Notes under the pieces: generated by a model
The model's input: the letters and a program-made list of their open reading frames with translations, nothing else
What the model was told of the DNA's origin: nothing
Databases searched by the model: none
Translations under genes and position numbers: made by a program
Shown: positions 1 to 6,931 of the stretch, one piece after another
Numbering within the stretch: the stretch's first letter is position 1
Layout: each line of letters starts with the position of its first letter
Assembly: GCA_025458755.1 (NCBI GenBank)
Contig: JALORT010000085.1
Location: 1-7,685, forward strand
From: Methylotetracoccus sp.
Lineage (GTDB): Bacteria > Pseudomonadota > Gammaproteobacteria > Methylococcales > Methylococcaceae
DNA length: 7,685 nt
Reading direction: 5' to 3'

Positions 1-907
1 CCAGTTTTCGCGAAAAAGTATCCTCCGGACCAATGCGAACCAAAGGAAGTACCTGATCCGGCGGCACGATCATCTTGCCCGTCAACTTGACCTCGTTGAC
101 CTTGTAGACCTCACCTTCCCGGACGTTGACGGTGACGTAAATCTCTTTCTTGTTCGGCGTGATCGAGACCTGAGTCGACTCGATTTCAAATTTAATGTAG
201 CCGCGGTCCAGGTAGTAGGAACGAAGCCGTTCCAGGTCGGCCGAGAGCTTCTGCTTCGAGTACTGATCGTCCTTTGTATACCAGGAGAGCCAATTGGTCG
301 TGCTGAGTTCGAACTCGTCCAAGAGCTCGTCGTCGCTGAATGTGGGGTTGCCGACGACATTGATCTGCTTGATCTTCGCGACCTTTCCCTCGGCGATCTT
401 GATCGCGATCGCAACACGATTACGGTCCAAATCGGTGACGTCCGAATCGATCGTCAGACCGTACTTACCGCGACTGTAATACTGACGCCTCAATTCCTGC
501 TCTACTTTGTCGAGAATCTGGCGGTCGAACACTTTGCCTTCCGACAGTCCGATTCCTTTCAGCGCTTTCAGCAGTTCCTCGGTACTCATGTCCTTGTTGC
601 CGTCGATCGAAATGCTGGCGATCGAAGGGCGTTCCTCAACCAGGACGATCAGCTCGTCGCCGTCGTGATCGACACGGACGTCCTTAAAGAACCCTGTTTT
701 GAACAAAGCCTTGATCGACTCCGCAGACTGCTTTTGATCGAACAGATCACCGACCCGGACCGGAAGGTAGTTCAGAACGGTTCCCTCGGAGACGCGTTGC
801 AGTCCCTCGATGCGGATCGACCGGACCACAAACGAATCGAAGCTCCAGGCGACCAAGGTATGTGCCCATAGCAGCAGGACGCCCGCGAGGAATAAAAGGC
901 GGTTCAT
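1..907 (-). CDS. bamA: Outer membrane protein assembly factor BamA, N-terminal part (3' end beyond the window)
   Basis: The reading frame starts at an ATG and stays open for 302 codons to the left edge, so the C-terminal part and the whole beta-barrel are outside. BamA is the central Omp85-family subunit of the BAM complex, which folds and inserts beta-barrel proteins into the outer membrane. Residues 1-20 are a Sec-type signal peptide ([20 protein letters not shown]). POTRA1 begins with [17 protein letters not shown] (about 26-42) and ends at VEERP. POTRA2 begins at [11 protein letters not shown] and carries [16 protein letters not shown]3 spans about 175-260 and includes the strongly BamA-like stretches [13 protein letters not shown] and [16 protein letters not shown]4 has just begun. 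Domain spacing matches E. coli BamA. No good Shine-Dalgarno precedes the ATG. A TACAAT -10-like hexamer lies at 981-986 on this strand, without a good -35. The upstream neighbour is phoU, 152 bp away, not the usual rseP. Confidence 0.95.
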   Translation of the reverse strand, partial: MNRLLFLAGVLLLWAHTLVAWSFDSFVVRSIRIEGLQRVSEGTVLNYLPVRVGDLFDQKQSAESIKALFKTGFFKDVRVDHDGDELIVLVEERPSIASISIDGNKDMSTEELLKALKGIGLSEGKVFDRQILDKVEQELRRQYYSRGKYGLTIDSDVTDLDRNRVAIAIKIAEGKVAKIKQINVVGNPTFSDDELLDEFELSTTNWLSWYTKDDQYSKQKLSADLERLRSYYLDRGYIKFEIESTQVSITPNKKEIYVTVNVREGEVYKVNEVKLTGKMIVPPDQVLPLVRIGPEDTFSRKL

Positions 908-952
908 CGGGAATAGAATCGACTGCGGTGTAAAGGGGGCGAACCGCAGGAA

Positions 953-980
953 AACGGCTCAGAACTCGCTACCAGCCGTT
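953..980 (-). terminator. Weak hairpin between phoU and bamA, possible terminator or leader structure
   Basis: A 7-bp perfect inverted repeat (AACGGCT at 953-959, AGCCGTT at 974-980) encloses a 14-nt loop. Read on the minus strand, the second arm runs into TTTT, which would suit a weak intrinsic terminator for phoU. The loop is long and the T run short. It could equally lie in a bamA leader or be chance. Confidence 0.22.
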
Positions 981-1059
981 ATTGTAAGGGACCGCCGCTG
1001 CAAAAGGGAATCTGCCCGCGGCGGGAGTCCTGACTACCCGGCCCGGGCATCTCGAATGC

Positions 1060-1785
1060 CTATCGCCGCATGAGATCCTGTTGGACCTGATCGATGCTGA
1101 TATGACGGATATTTTTCCCCATCGCGTAGTAGATGACGTACTCACAGATGTTGCACGCCCGGTCCCCAATCCGCTCCAACGAACGCGCCGACCACATGAT
1201 CCCGAGTGAAACCGGTATCAACCGCGGATCCTCCATCATGTAGGTCAGCTGTTGGCGCATAATGGACTCGTAGACGCTGTCGACCTGCTTGTCTCGCTCG
1301 GCGACCTGAAGCGCCGTGTCAACATCCATTCTGGCGAACGAATCAAGCGCATCCCTTATCAGTGCGCGCGCCTGTCGCGCCAGCTCGCCCAATTCGGTCA
1401 GCTGGTTTCGTTTCGGAAAATGGGCCGCTAAGTCAATCGCGTGGCGAGCGATCCGCTTGGCCTCGTCCCCGATCCGTTCGAGATCGGTAATCGTCTTGAT
1501 CACCGCGACCACCAAGCGCAAATCCCTGGCGGTCGGCTGGCGCAACGCGAGAATTTGGGTGCACTCCTCATCGATCGACACTTCCAGCGAGTTGACCTTG
1601 TAGTCGTCGACGATGACGCGTTCCGCAAGATCAGTGTCCCCTTCCAGCAGCGCTTTCACCGCACTGTGAATTTGGTCCTCAACCAAACCGCCAAGACTGA
1701 GTACGCGGCTGCGAATGTCGAACAGCTCGTGGTCATACTGCTTGGAGATATGTTCGTGGAGAGTGTCGGGATCGGATGGGCTCAT
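1060..1785 (-). CDS. phoU: Phosphate signalling complex protein PhoU
   Basis: This 241-residue protein matches the length and sequence pattern of enterobacterial PhoU, a cytoplasmic regulator that links the Pst phosphate transporter to the PhoR/PhoB two-component system and restrains phosphate uptake. It consists of two homologous three-helix bundles. The paired conserved motifs are visible: RQPTARDLRLV with TDLERIGDEAKRIA in the first half, and RQQLTYMMEDPR with RSLERIGDRACNICEYV in the second. The two E-R-I-G-D motifs contribute acidic metal-binding positions. I chose the ATG at 1785 because the resulting start (MSPSDPDTLHEHIS) aligns with E. coli PhoU; an upstream in-frame TTG at 1797 would add four residues. 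No clear Shine-Dalgarno is seen at either start. Usually phoU follows pstSCAB; here it heads its strand after a 584-bp gene-poor region, and bamA follows 152 bp downstream. Confidence 0.96.
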   Translation of the reverse strand: MSPSDPDTLHEHISKQYDHELFDIRSRVLSLGGLVEDQIHSAVKALLEGDTDLAERVIVDDYKVNSLEVSIDEECTQILALRQPTARDLRLVVAVIKTITDLERIGDEAKRIARHAIDLAAHFPKRNQLTELGELARQARALIRDALDSFARMDVDTALQVAERDKQVDSVYESIMRQQLTYMMEDPRLIPVSLGIMWSARSLERIGDRACNICEYVIYYAMGKNIRHISIDQVQQDLMRR

Positions 1786-1824
1786 AGTCGCATGCAAAAT
1801 TCGGGCGAAGGACGGTGAGGAAAC

Positions 1825-1877
1825 CCCGCGCGGGCGGCCGCCGACGGCGACGCCGTCCCGGGATGACTTCCCGGGAC
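1825..1877. repeat. Run of four adjoining GC-rich dyad symmetries upstream of phoU
   Basis: Four perfect inverted repeats abut or overlap: CCCGCGCGGG at 1825-1834, GGCGGCCGCC at 1833-1842, GACGGCG-A-CGCCGTC at 1843-1857, and GTCCCGGGA-tgact-TCCCGGGAC at 1855-1877. The last has a 9-bp stem and 5-nt loop and would be the most stable. The third and fourth share 1855-1857, so they cannot both form fully. The run sits about 40-90 bp upstream of the phoU start, so it would lie in its leader if transcription starts in the AT-rich patch beyond 1888. No T run follows on either strand, which argues against a standard intrinsic terminator. Confidence 0.55.
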
Positions 1878-1887
1878 AGTGTAACGC

Positions 1888-1914
1888 AAACTATGATGAT
1901 ATAAGGTAACTATG
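1888..1914. promoter_or_regulatory. AT-rich patch, candidate promoter region with a Pho-box-like half site
   Basis: An AT-rich island interrupts GC-rich DNA. On the plus strand TATGAT (1892-1897) resembles a -10 box, with only a poor -35 (TTCCCG) 18 bp upstream. On the minus strand CTGTCAT (1918-1912) equals one half of the PhoB box consensus, but the expected second half 11 bp further reads ACCTTAT and matches only 3 of 7. The assignment is tentative and the strand unresolved. Confidence 0.25.
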
Positions 1915-1972
1915 ACAGCAGATACCGGGTTGACTCCCGAGTCCAGCGGCGTCGGGGAACGAGCTCGGACCG

Positions 1973-1986
1973 CGACCGGCCGGTCG
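1973..1986. repeat. 14-bp perfect palindrome
   Basis: CGACCGGCCGGTCG reads the same on both strands. It lies about 60 bp beyond the AT-rich patch in the divergent region. It could be an operator for a dimeric regulator, but such palindromes also arise by chance in GC-rich DNA. Confidence 0.3.
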
Positions 1987-2358
1987 TCGAAGGTAGGAGC
2001 GCACCGCACTGAGCAGCAAACGCGCCGCACTGCCAGGCCCGATGGATGCCCAGGCTGCGGAGCCGACAACCACTCCGCGCCGATCCTGAATTCCACTCCG
2101 GCGTCGGACCGGACCCCGCCCGATGGGCTATCCAGGCCGAACCGCTCCCGGGACCGGCTCCGGCAGCTCACGCGAAGGTGCTCTGTCAAACTATGCAAAC
2201 GAGTCATCCCGCCTTATGCTCTTATCCCACTGGAACTCATGAACATTCGCCGCCAACCGCCATCCAGCCGCTCGGTACGACCGGGTCTGGCATCGATCGC
2301 ACCGGATCGATTCACGGCTCATCTCGCGGACCTGCCCGAGGAGTATTCCCAAGTCTCC

Positions 2359-2364
2359 AGGAGG
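2359..2364 (+). promoter_or_regulatory. Ribosome binding site fixing the epimerase start
   Basis: A full AGGAGG lies 5 nt before the ATG at 2370. It decides the start: the frame is open further upstream to 2046, but that extension has no family similarity, and the protein from 2370 begins directly with the Rossmann strand and TGTAGFIG motif. Confidence 0.85.
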
Positions 2365-2369
2365 AAACC

Positions 2370-3380
2370 ATGAAAGTCATCGTTACCGGCACCGCCGGCT
2401 TCATTGGCGCCGCCTTGGCCCATGTTTTGCTGGATCGCGGCGACGAAGTCATTGGCATCGACAACGTGAACGATTATTACGACGTCGGCCTCAAGGAGGC
2501 GCGTATCGCGCGTCTAAAGCAGCGTTCCGGTTTCATCGAGATCCGGAGCGCTTTGGAGAACCGGGATCGGCTCAATCGCGCGTTTGCCGACCACCGGCCC
2601 AGCCGTGTGGTCAACTTGGCGGCACAGGCCGGTGTCCGCTACTCGCTCGAAAATCCTCACGCCTACGTCGACTCCAACGTGGTCGGCTTCTGCAACATAC
2701 TGGAGGCCTGCCGGCATCATGACATCGAGCATCTGGTTTACGCCTCATCAAGCTCGGTATACGGCGCCAATACCCGGATGCCTTTTTCCGTACACCACAA
2801 TGTCGATCATCCGCTCAGTCTTTACGCGGCCTCGAAGAAAGCCAACGAACTGATGGCGCACACCTACAGCCACCTGTTTCAATTACCGACGACCGGCTTG
2901 CGTTTCTTCACCGTTTACGGGCCGTGGGGACGACCCGACATGGCTTTATTCCTGTTCACGAAGAATATTCTCCACGGACGCCCCATCGACGTTTTCAATT
3001 TCGGTCATCATCGGCGCGACTTCACTTATATTGACGATATCGTCGAGGGCATCGTCCGCGTTCTGGACCGCGTCGCACCGCCCAATCCCGCTTGGACGGG
3101 AGACTGTCCCGATCCAGGAACCAGCCGGGGGCCCTACCGCATCTACAATATCGGTAACCAACAGCCCATCGAGTTGACGCGTTTCATCCAAGTGCTCGAA
3201 GACTGCCTGGGCAAGAAAGCGATTAAGAATATGCTGCCGATGCAGGACGGCGACGTGCCTGACACCTACGCCGATGTCGACGATTTGATGCGCGATACCG
3301 GCTACCGCCCGCGGACCCCGATCGAAGTCGGTATCGCCCGCTTCGTAGACTGGTACAAGGACTTTTACCGTTGTGCGTGA
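2370..3380 (+). CDS. NAD-dependent epimerase, UDP-glucuronate 4-epimerase type
   Basis: This 336-residue extended short-chain dehydrogenase/reductase is the usual length for UDP-glucuronate 4-epimerases (CapI/LspL/Uge type), cytoplasmic enzymes that interconvert UDP-glucuronate and UDP-galacturonate for capsule or lipopolysaccharide synthesis. The NAD-binding motif TGTAGFIG is at residues 6-13, with the ribose-binding Asp31 in [10 protein letters not shown]. The sequence [11 protein letters not shown] (82-92) is characteristic of this subgroup. The catalytic triad region is visible as YASSSSVYG (124-132) and Y152-x3-K156 in [25 protein letters not shown] (179-192) and [13 protein letters not shown] (215-227) complete the family pattern. 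The start is set by a strong AGGAGG. It is the first gene of the plus-strand cluster and its stop overlaps the start of mobB. A related specificity, such as UDP-N-acetylglucosamine 4-epimerase, cannot be excluded, but the AAQAGVRYS and GRPDMA signatures favour UDP-glucuronate. Confidence 0.9.
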   Translation: MKVIVTGTAGFIGAALAHVLLDRGDEVIGIDNVNDYYDVGLKEARIARLKQRSGFIEIRSALENRDRLNRAFADHRPSRVVNLAAQAGVRYSLENPHAYVDSNVVGFCNILEACRHHDIEHLVYASSSSVYGANTRMPFSVHHNVDHPLSLYAASKKANELMAHTYSHLFQLPTTGLRFFTVYGPWGRPDMALFLFTKNILHGRPIDVFNFGHHRRDFTYIDDIVEGIVRVLDRVAPPNPAWTGDCPDPGTSRGPYRIYNIGNQQPIELTRFIQVLEDCLGKKAIKNMLPMQDGDVPDTYADVDDLMRDTGYRPRTPIEVGIARFVDWYKDFYRCA

Positions 3381-3940
3381 TCACTGAAACCAATGCCGGC
3401 GGGCTGATCGACCTTGCCCACCCGCCAGTGCCTCTGCTCGGCTTCGCCGCCTTCAGCGGCACGGGCAAGACGACCCTGTTGAAACGGTTGATTCCTCTGC
3501 TGAAAGCGCGGGGACTGCAGGTCGGAGTGATCAAGCACAGCCATCACCGCTTCGAAATCGACAAGCCGGGAAAAGACAGTTTTGAGTTGCGGGCAGCCGG
3601 AGCGAATCCGGTGATGCTGAGCTCATCGAGACGGCGTGCCATGATCCAGGAACTGGAGCAAGAGCGGGAACCCCGTCTGGCCGAGGAACTGACGCATTTC
3701 GACCTGACGGGACGTGATCTGATTCTCGTCGAAGGATTCAAGTATGAGCGCTTCACCAAAATGGAACTGCATCGCCCCGCGTTGGGTCATCCTTTGCTGT
3801 TCCCTGACGATGACAGTATCATCGCGATCGCAACCGATGCGGACCTTGCTGTGCAGCCCCTGATTCCCCGATTCGACCTGAATCGACCGGAGCTGATCGC
3901 CTCGTTCATCCACGACGAATTCCTGAGCCGCTATGCCTGA
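3371..3940 (+). CDS. mobB: Molybdopterin-guanine dinucleotide biosynthesis protein MobB
   Basis: MobB is a small GTP-binding P-loop protein that assists MobA in attaching GMP to the molybdenum cofactor, giving the dinucleotide form used by DMSO-reductase-family enzymes. After a short N-terminal extension, the protein shows [19 protein letters not shown] with the Walker A motif at residues 27-35, then [20 protein letters not shown] (the family's KHxHH segment), [12 protein letters not shown], and the Walker-B-like LILVEGFK (117-124). IIAIATDA near residue 150 is also typical. The start is uncertain. TTG at 3371 (189 aa) has AAGGA 9 nt upstream; GTG at 3377 (187 aa) makes a 4-nt GTGA overlap with the epimerase stop but has no well-placed Shine-Dalgarno. 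Either way the gene overlaps both neighbours, suggesting translational coupling. mobA is not in the window. Confidence 0.93.
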   Translation: MCVITETNAGGLIDLAHPPVPLLGFAAFSGTGKTTLLKRLIPLLKARGLQVGVIKHSHHRFEIDKPGKDSFELRAAGANPVMLSSSRRRAMIQELEQEREPRLAEELTHFDLTGRDLILVEGFKYERFTKMELHRPALGHPLLFPDDDSIIAIATDADLAVQPLIPRFDLNRPELIASFIHDEFLSRYA

Positions 3941-5177
3941 TCGTTGCGTTTCCGATTCTGAGTCACCGCTGCTCAGCCTCGAGCGAGCCGTACAGGAAAT
4001 CCTGTCGCGGGTCCGTCCGGTGCAGGGCCGCGAACAGGTTGCGATCGATCTCGCGGGGGGTCGAGTCTTGGCGGAGGACCTTCACTCACCCATCGATTCG
4101 CCACCGTTTGCCAACGCCGCGATGGACGGCTATGCACTGCGCAGTTGCGACACTGACACCGTGCCGGCGATCCTCCGGCCGATCGGCACTTCGTGGGCCG
4201 GGCGCCCCTACCGCGGCACCGTCGCTCCCGGCCACTGCGTACGGATTTTCACCGGCGCGGCGTTGCCCGACGGGACCGACGCCGTCGTGATGCAGGAAGA
4301 AGCGGCGCACGAACAGGACCGAATTATCCTGAGCCGGCGCGTGGCGTCACAGGAATTCGTTCGAGCCGCTGGACGCGATCTGTCCTCAGGCCAGCGCGCG
4401 CTGGCGCGCGGGAAGCGGCTGAGTTCCATCGACGTCGGCTTGATCGCCGGCCTCGGATTTTCGGAAGTCACGGTGTACCGGCGCGTTCGCGCGGCGGTAC
4501 TCTCTACCGGAGATGAGTTACGCCCTCCCGGCAGCGCATTGGAATTCGGCGAAATCTACGACGGCAATCGCTTTGCAGTGAAATCCTTACTGAGCGCGTT
4601 AGGGGTTGAGATCACCGATCTCGGCGCACTCGCGGATGACCCGACGACGCTGCGGGATACGCTTACGGAGGCCTCCCGGTCGAGCGACGTGATGATTACG
4701 ATCGGCGGCGCTTCGGTCGGCGATGCCGACCACCTCGTTCCCGTTCTCCACACGCTCGGACGCGTCGATCTTTGGAAAGTGGCGATCAAACCGGGCAAAC
4801 CGTTCGCGTTCGGACAGATTGGCGCCAGTTACGTGTTCGGACTCCCCGGGAACCCCGTATCGGCGATCGTCACCTTCCTGCAGATTGTCCGCCCTGCCCT
4901 GTTGCAGATCATGGGCGCCGAGTACGAGACTGCGCTGCGCCTACGTGCCCGAGCCGGCGCCCGGATCGTCAAGTCCGCCGGCCGCATGGAATTTCAACGC
5001 GCCCTCTTCACCGCGGACGGCGATGGAACCTTCACCGCTATCCCGCTCGCCGGACAGGAGGCGGACCGACTGGTGCCGCTCGCCGCCGCCAACTGTCTTC
5101 TCAGGCTCCCGGCGGACAGCCTGGGCGTCGAAGCGGGCGAACCGGTCACGATTGAACCTTTGATCAACTACATCTGA
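3933..5177 (+). CDS. moeA: Molybdopterin molybdenumtransferase MoeA
   Basis: MoeA inserts molybdenum into adenylylated molybdopterin to make active molybdenum cofactor in the cytoplasm. At 414 residues it has the normal family length (E. coli about 411). Visible motifs, in order, are SPPFANAAMDGYALR (56-70), with the conserved active-site Asp in AMDGYA; VRIFTGAALPDGTDAVVMQE (103-122); AAVLSTGDEL (187-196), the start of the MoCF-like domain; GEIYDGNR (206-213); IGGASVGDADH (257-267); WKVAIKPGKPFAFG (281-294); and VFGLPGNPVSA (301-311). The C-terminal beta-barrel domain IV covers about 335-414. The ATG lies inside the end of mobB (8-nt overlap) with only a short GAG upstream, so coupling with mobB translation is likely. 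MobB and MoeA act in the same pathway, which supports both calls. galE starts 36 nt downstream. Confidence 0.96.
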   Translation: MPDRCVSDSESPLLSLERAVQEILSRVRPVQGREQVAIDLAGGRVLAEDLHSPIDSPPFANAAMDGYALRSCDTDTVPAILRPIGTSWAGRPYRGTVAPGHCVRIFTGAALPDGTDAVVMQEEAAHEQDRIILSRRVASQEFVRAAGRDLSSGQRALARGKRLSSIDVGLIAGLGFSEVTVYRRVRAAVLSTGDELRPPGSALEFGEIYDGNRFAVKSLLSALGVEITDLGALADDPTTLRDTLTEASRSSDVMITIGGASVGDADHLVPVLHTLGRVDLWKVAIKPGKPFAFGQIGASYVFGLPGNPVSAIVTFLQIVRPALLQIMGAEYETALRLRARAGARIVKSAGRMEFQRALFTADGDGTFTAIPLAGQEADRLVPLAAANCLLRLPADSLGVEAGEPVTIEPLINYI

Positions 5178-5202
5178 TTCTTTGCGGAACTCGACAGGAA
5201 GG

Positions 5203-5207
5203 GGAGG
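5203..5207 (+). promoter_or_regulatory. Ribosome binding site for the GTG start of galE
   Basis: GGAGG, within a purine-rich tract from 5196 to 5208, lies 6 nt before the GTG at 5214. It supports this non-ATG start, which is followed at once by the first Rossmann strand (KRGILVTGGAGYIG). Confidence 0.75.
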
Positions 5208-5213
5208 GATTCA

Positions 5214-6203
5214 GTGAAACGCGGCATTCTGGTCACCGGTGGAGCGGGCTATATCGGCAGTCATGTCGTCAAACAACTGGGCGCCATCGGCGAACGCCTG
5301 GTCGTGCTGGACAATCTGTCCACCGGCTTCGCCGATGCGGTACTGTACGGTGACTTTGTCGAAGGCGACAGCGGCGACATGGACCGGGTCGAGACGCTGC
5401 TCCGAGATTACGACGTGGATGCCGTGCTCCATTTCGCTGCACATACCATCGTCCCGGAGTCCGTCGCCGATCCTCTCAAATACTACGGCAACAACACCTG
5501 CAAGACTCGCAATCTGCTCCAATGCTGCGCGGAAGCCGGTGTGAAGCATTTCATTTTTTCCTCAACGGCCGCGGTCTACGGCATTCCGCCGGGGGCTTAC
5601 GCCGCCGAGGATTCACCCCCTGCGCCCATCAACCCCTACGGAACATCGAAGTGGATGAGTGAAATGATGCTGCGCGATCTGTCGCAGTCCTCGGATCTGA
5701 AGCATGTCATCCTGCGCTACTTCAACGTCGCCGGTTCGGACCCGGAAGGGAAAATCGGCCAATCCACCCGCAAGGCAACTCTGTTGATCAAGGTCGCTGC
5801 GGAAGTTGCGGCCGGCAAGCGAGAAAAATTGCTGATCTTCGGCACGGACTACCCCACCCCGGACGGGACCGGGGTCCGTGACTACATCCATGTCAGCGAT
5901 CTGGCCGATGCCCACGTCCAGGCGCTTCGTTATCTGCGGGCCGGGGGCACCTCGGTCACTCTGAACTGTGGTTACGGCCACGGTTACAGCGTCCGGCAGG
6001 TGGTCGACCAGGTTAATCGCGTGAACGGTCTCCCCATCGCCGTGGAAGAACAGCCGCGCCGACCGGGAGATCCGCCCGAACTGGTTGCAGCAGTCGAGAA
6101 GATTCGCCGAGTCCTCGATTGGACACCGAAATACGATAACCTCGAAGTCATCGTGCGAACTTCCCTGGAATGGGAAAGAAAACTGGCAGTTCGCCGCGCT
6201 TAA
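5214..6203 (+). CDS. galE: UDP-glucose 4-epimerase GalE
   Basis: GalE interconverts UDP-glucose and UDP-galactose with tightly bound NAD, supplying galactose for lipopolysaccharide and exopolysaccharide. This 329-residue protein is an extended SDR of normal length. It shows the NAD motif TGGAGYIG (8-15), LDNLSTG (32-38), DAVLHFAAHTIVPESV (69-84), FSSTAAVYG (115-123) with the catalytic Ser/Thr position, Y142-x3-K146 in NPYGTSKWMSE, LRYFNVAGSDPEG (167-179), DGTGVRDYIHVSDLADAH (217-234) and RRPGDP (282-287). These residues form the GalE/ExoB signature. Translation starts at GTG with a good ribosome binding site. It is the last gene of the plus-strand cluster, 36 nt after moeA, and converges with the protease gene. 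It may also accept N-acetylated sugars; the sequence alone does not settle this. Confidence 0.95.
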   Translation: MKRGILVTGGAGYIGSHVVKQLGAIGERLVVLDNLSTGFADAVLYGDFVEGDSGDMDRVETLLRDYDVDAVLHFAAHTIVPESVADPLKYYGNNTCKTRNLLQCCAEAGVKHFIFSSTAAVYGIPPGAYAAEDSPPAPINPYGTSKWMSEMMLRDLSQSSDLKHVILRYFNVAGSDPEGKIGQSTRKATLLIKVAAEVAAGKREKLLIFGTDYPTPDGTGVRDYIHVSDLADAHVQALRYLRAGGTSVTLNCGYGHGYSVRQVVDQVNRVNGLPIAVEEQPRRPGDPPELVAAVEKIRRVLDWTPKYDNLEVIVRTSLEWERKLAVRRA

Positions 6204-6213
6204 GCCACTCCGC

Positions 6214-6239
6214 GGTGTGGTGCGGTGCCGCCCCACACC
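6214..6239. terminator. Hairpin between the convergent galE and CPBP protease genes
   Basis: GGTGTGG (6214-6220) and CCACACC (6233-6239) form a 7-bp perfect stem, extendable inward past one mismatch by GC pairs. It lies in the 43-bp gap between two convergent genes, where a bidirectional terminator would be expected. No T run follows on either strand, so this is tentative. Confidence 0.3.
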
Positions 6240-6246
6240 CCGCGCA

Positions 6247-6864
6247 TCAGCGTGTGTTTTCGGCAGCAACGGACGCTCGATAGCTGCGGGCGACCGCTGC
6301 AAAGGCGAGGAAATCGTAGACACTATGGATCACGGTCGGTATCACGAGGTTACGCTCGCCGCTGACGTCGAGGGCCAGACCCAGATAGGCGCCCGTTACT
6401 CCCGCCAGCAGTCCGTACAGAGGGGTAACCCAATGCGCCAGCGCAAAAACCAGGTTGCTGATCACCACCCCACCGAGCCAACCCCAATCGTTCTCGAACC
6501 ACGGCTGCAACACTCCGCGGAAAAGGAATTCCTCCGCCACACCGGCCAACACGCCGAGGCCAACCAGTTCGGGTAAGCGGCATGCCGTGAGGTGTGGCCC
6601 GAGTTTTTCGATCAGGAAATCGCGAATCTGCTGCATCCTGCCGCGGCGTCGCCCATACCCGGCAAGGAAAAGCAGATAGAGCGGCGCAGTCCCCGCCAAG
6701 CCCCAACCGATGGCCCGCGTGTCCAGCACCCAGTGATCGAGCGGGTCAACCGACAGCAGCCAGCCCAGAACGAAGGCCATCAGCAGGAGCCCGCCTTCGA
6801 AACCGACCGCTAGAATCAGAAACTGCCGACGAAGGTCAGCGCTGCGCTGCACGACCAAGTTCAT
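6247..6864 (-). CDS. CPBP-family intramembrane metalloprotease
   Basis: The 205-residue protein is a polytopic inner-membrane protein of the CPBP family (Abi/CAAX-protease-like, related to Rce1). The three family motifs are all present: EEFLFR (Glu111, Glu112, Arg116), F140-x3-H144 in NLVFALAHW, and H180-x3-D184 in HSVYDF. These form the glutamate/histidine active site inside the membrane. Hydrophobic segments lie near residues 15-38, 50-68, 100-120, 128-145, 150-165 and 175-192. Substrates in bacteria are mostly unknown; members have been linked to bacteriocin immunity or protein maturation, and nothing here points to a specific one. The ATG at 6864 has only a very close GGAGA upstream. It follows the SRPBCC gene on the same strand with a 67-bp gap, so co-transcription is possible. 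The catalytic set is complete, so it is likely active. Confidence 0.88.
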   Translation of the reverse strand: MNLVVQRSADLRRQFLILAVGFEGGLLLMAFVLGWLLSVDPLDHWVLDTRAIGWGLAGTAPLYLLFLAGYGRRRGRMQQIRDFLIEKLGPHLTACRLPELVGLGVLAGVAEEFLFRGVLQPWFENDWGWLGGVVISNLVFALAHWVTPLYGLLAGVTGAYLGLALDVSGERNLVIPTVIHSVYDFLAFAAVARSYRASVAAENTR

Positions 6865-6931
6865 TCTCCGAACGAAGCCCTACGCGCCACCCGCGCCGAA
6901 CGGGAGGACAGTCAGGATGAGTCAAGTCTGG

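Larger units (their letters stand above)
1786..2369. other. 584-bp divergent intergenic region between phoU and the epimerase operon
   Basis: No convincing gene is seen. The open frames on both strands (for example 1912-2373 plus, 1782-2207 minus, and the upstream in-frame extension of the epimerase from 2046) are rich in R, S, P, T and G without domain motifs, as expected for shadow frames in GC-rich DNA. The region holds a chain of GC-rich palindromes at 1825-1877, an AT-rich patch at 1888-1914, a 14-bp palindrome at 1973-1986, and the epimerase ribosome binding site at its right end. It probably carries the promoters for both flanking transcription units. No tRNA-like fold was recognised. 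Confidence 0.7.

Noticed and set aside
908..1059. Sigma-E promoter for bamA
   Set aside because: A TCTGA is present on the minus strand, but no GAACTT-like -35 lies at the right distance.
1782..2207. 141-codon minus-strand open frame upstream of phoU
   Set aside because: It is rich in R, S, P and G, has no recognisable domain, and overlaps the phoU start and the palindrome run. It behaves like a shadow frame of GC-rich DNA.
2250..2340. tRNA or small RNA gene in the divergent region
   Set aside because: Short T-loop-like words (for example around GGATCGATTC) occur, but no acceptor stem or cloverleaf could be assembled.
2046..2369. N-terminal extension of the epimerase by 108 codons
   Set aside because: The segment lacks family similarity and has non-coding composition. 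A full AGGAGG at 2359-2364 and the Rossmann motif directly after 2370 fix the start there.
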